From JBGAMH01 sp044222045 (lineage in GTDB: Bacteria > Eisenbacteria > RBG-16-71-46), in the NCBI GenBank assembly GCA_044222045.1, contig JBGAOB010000114.1, positions 1-13,293 of the forward strand: a stretch of DNA of 13,293 bases, read 5' to 3'. Position 1 is the first letter of the stretch. Each line of letters starts with the position of its first letter. This document shows positions 13,000 through 13,293 of this stretch, in pieces. Below the pieces are notes generated by a model that did no database searches, was not told where the DNA came from, and saw only the letters and a list, made by a program, of their open reading frames with translations. Position numbers and translations under genes: made by a program.

Positions 13000-13293
13000 G
13001 TGCCCTTGCCCCGTCTCCTGCCCACCCGCGCCCGCGCGATCGTCGCGGTCGCCGCTCTCGTCATGGCGTTGGCCACGGCCGTTCCGGCCGGCGCGGTCGT
13101 GCGCAACTGGAACAACGCCGCCGGCGGTTCGGCCGGCACGGCCACGAACTGGACGCCGAACGGCGTGCCCGGCGCGGCGGACAACCTGCTGTTCAGCGTC
13201 TCCGGCACCTACACCATCGATTTCCCGGCCACCGTGCCGCTGGTGATCTCGCACGCGTACAACACCGGCACGGTCACGCTCACCACGAGCGCG
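13000..13293 (+). CDS. Secreted protein of unknown function, N-terminal part (cut by window edge)
   Basis: GTG 13000, with GGAGG (12990-12994) at 5-nt spacing, opens a frame of 98 codons that runs off the window. Residues 1-32 form a signal peptide: basic start (PRLLPTRARA), hydrophobic core (IVAVAALVMALATA) and a cleavage site after PAGA. The mature part begins VVRNWNNAAGGSAG and continues with NWTPNGVPGAADNLLFSVSG and TYTIDFPATVPLVISH, a Gly/Asn/Thr-rich pattern with beta-strands. Such NWTPxGVPG-type starts are seen at the head of large secreted beta-helix or autotransporter-like proteins, so this is likely the beginning of a long surface or extracellular protein. No domain can be named. 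The start and export signal are well supported; function is unknown. Confidence 0.75.
   Translation, partial: MPLPRLLPTRARAIVAVAALVMALATAVPAGAVVRNWNNAAGGSAGTATNWTPNGVPGAADNLLFSVSGTYTIDFPATVPLVISHAYNTGTVTLTTSA

Overview
This is a GC-rich window (roughly 70% GC by eye) from a Gram-negative-type bacterium. It carries an outer-membrane-type beta-barrel protein, a periplasmic metal-binding protein, an exported multihaem cytochrome c, and start codons that include GTG and TTG behind clear Shine-Dalgarno sequences. No gene fixes the phylum. The mix of very high GC, large c-type cytochromes and exported beta-rich proteins would fit Candidatus Eisenbacteria or a similar uncultivated lineage, but that is only a guess.

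Layout. Positions 1-582 (-) hold the 5' part of argJ, cut by the window edge at its catalytic threonine. An HD-domain hydrolase (682-1374, +) runs convergently into a two-gene minus-strand operon of a YdeI/OmpD-associated protein and a DUF1801 protein (1397-2424), whose genes overlap by ATGA. Divergent from these is a plus-strand metal-uptake cluster (2641-6006): a small His/Cys-rich DUF2946-like protein, a predicted outer-membrane beta-barrel, a ZnuA-like binding protein and a ZnuB-like permease. No ATPase gene is present.

Positions 6266-7922 (+) encode a ClpX-type AAA+ unfoldase without the usual N-terminal zinc domain. An apparent frameshift near 7300-7322 separates the ClpX core from an unrecognised C-terminal extension. 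Next comes the most striking gene, 8184-11462 (+): a 1092-residue exported cytochrome with 43 CxxCH motifs. It is made of 14 three-haem c7-like modules, 11 of them exactly 73 residues long and strictly alternating between two subtypes. A strong intrinsic terminator follows at 11485-11525.

The right end has a Rossmann-fold NADP oxidoreductase of the F420-reductase type (11572-12228, -) and a Dps mini-ferritin (12305-12778, -) separated by a hairpin, then the start of a secreted protein of unknown function (13000 to the edge, +).

How the genes work together. The metal cluster probably moves zinc (or manganese) across both membranes and needs an ATPase encoded elsewhere. The cytochrome looks like a linear haem wire for periplasmic or extracellular electron transfer. 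No partner porin, cytochrome-maturation or anchoring gene is visible beside it, so its cellular location is open.
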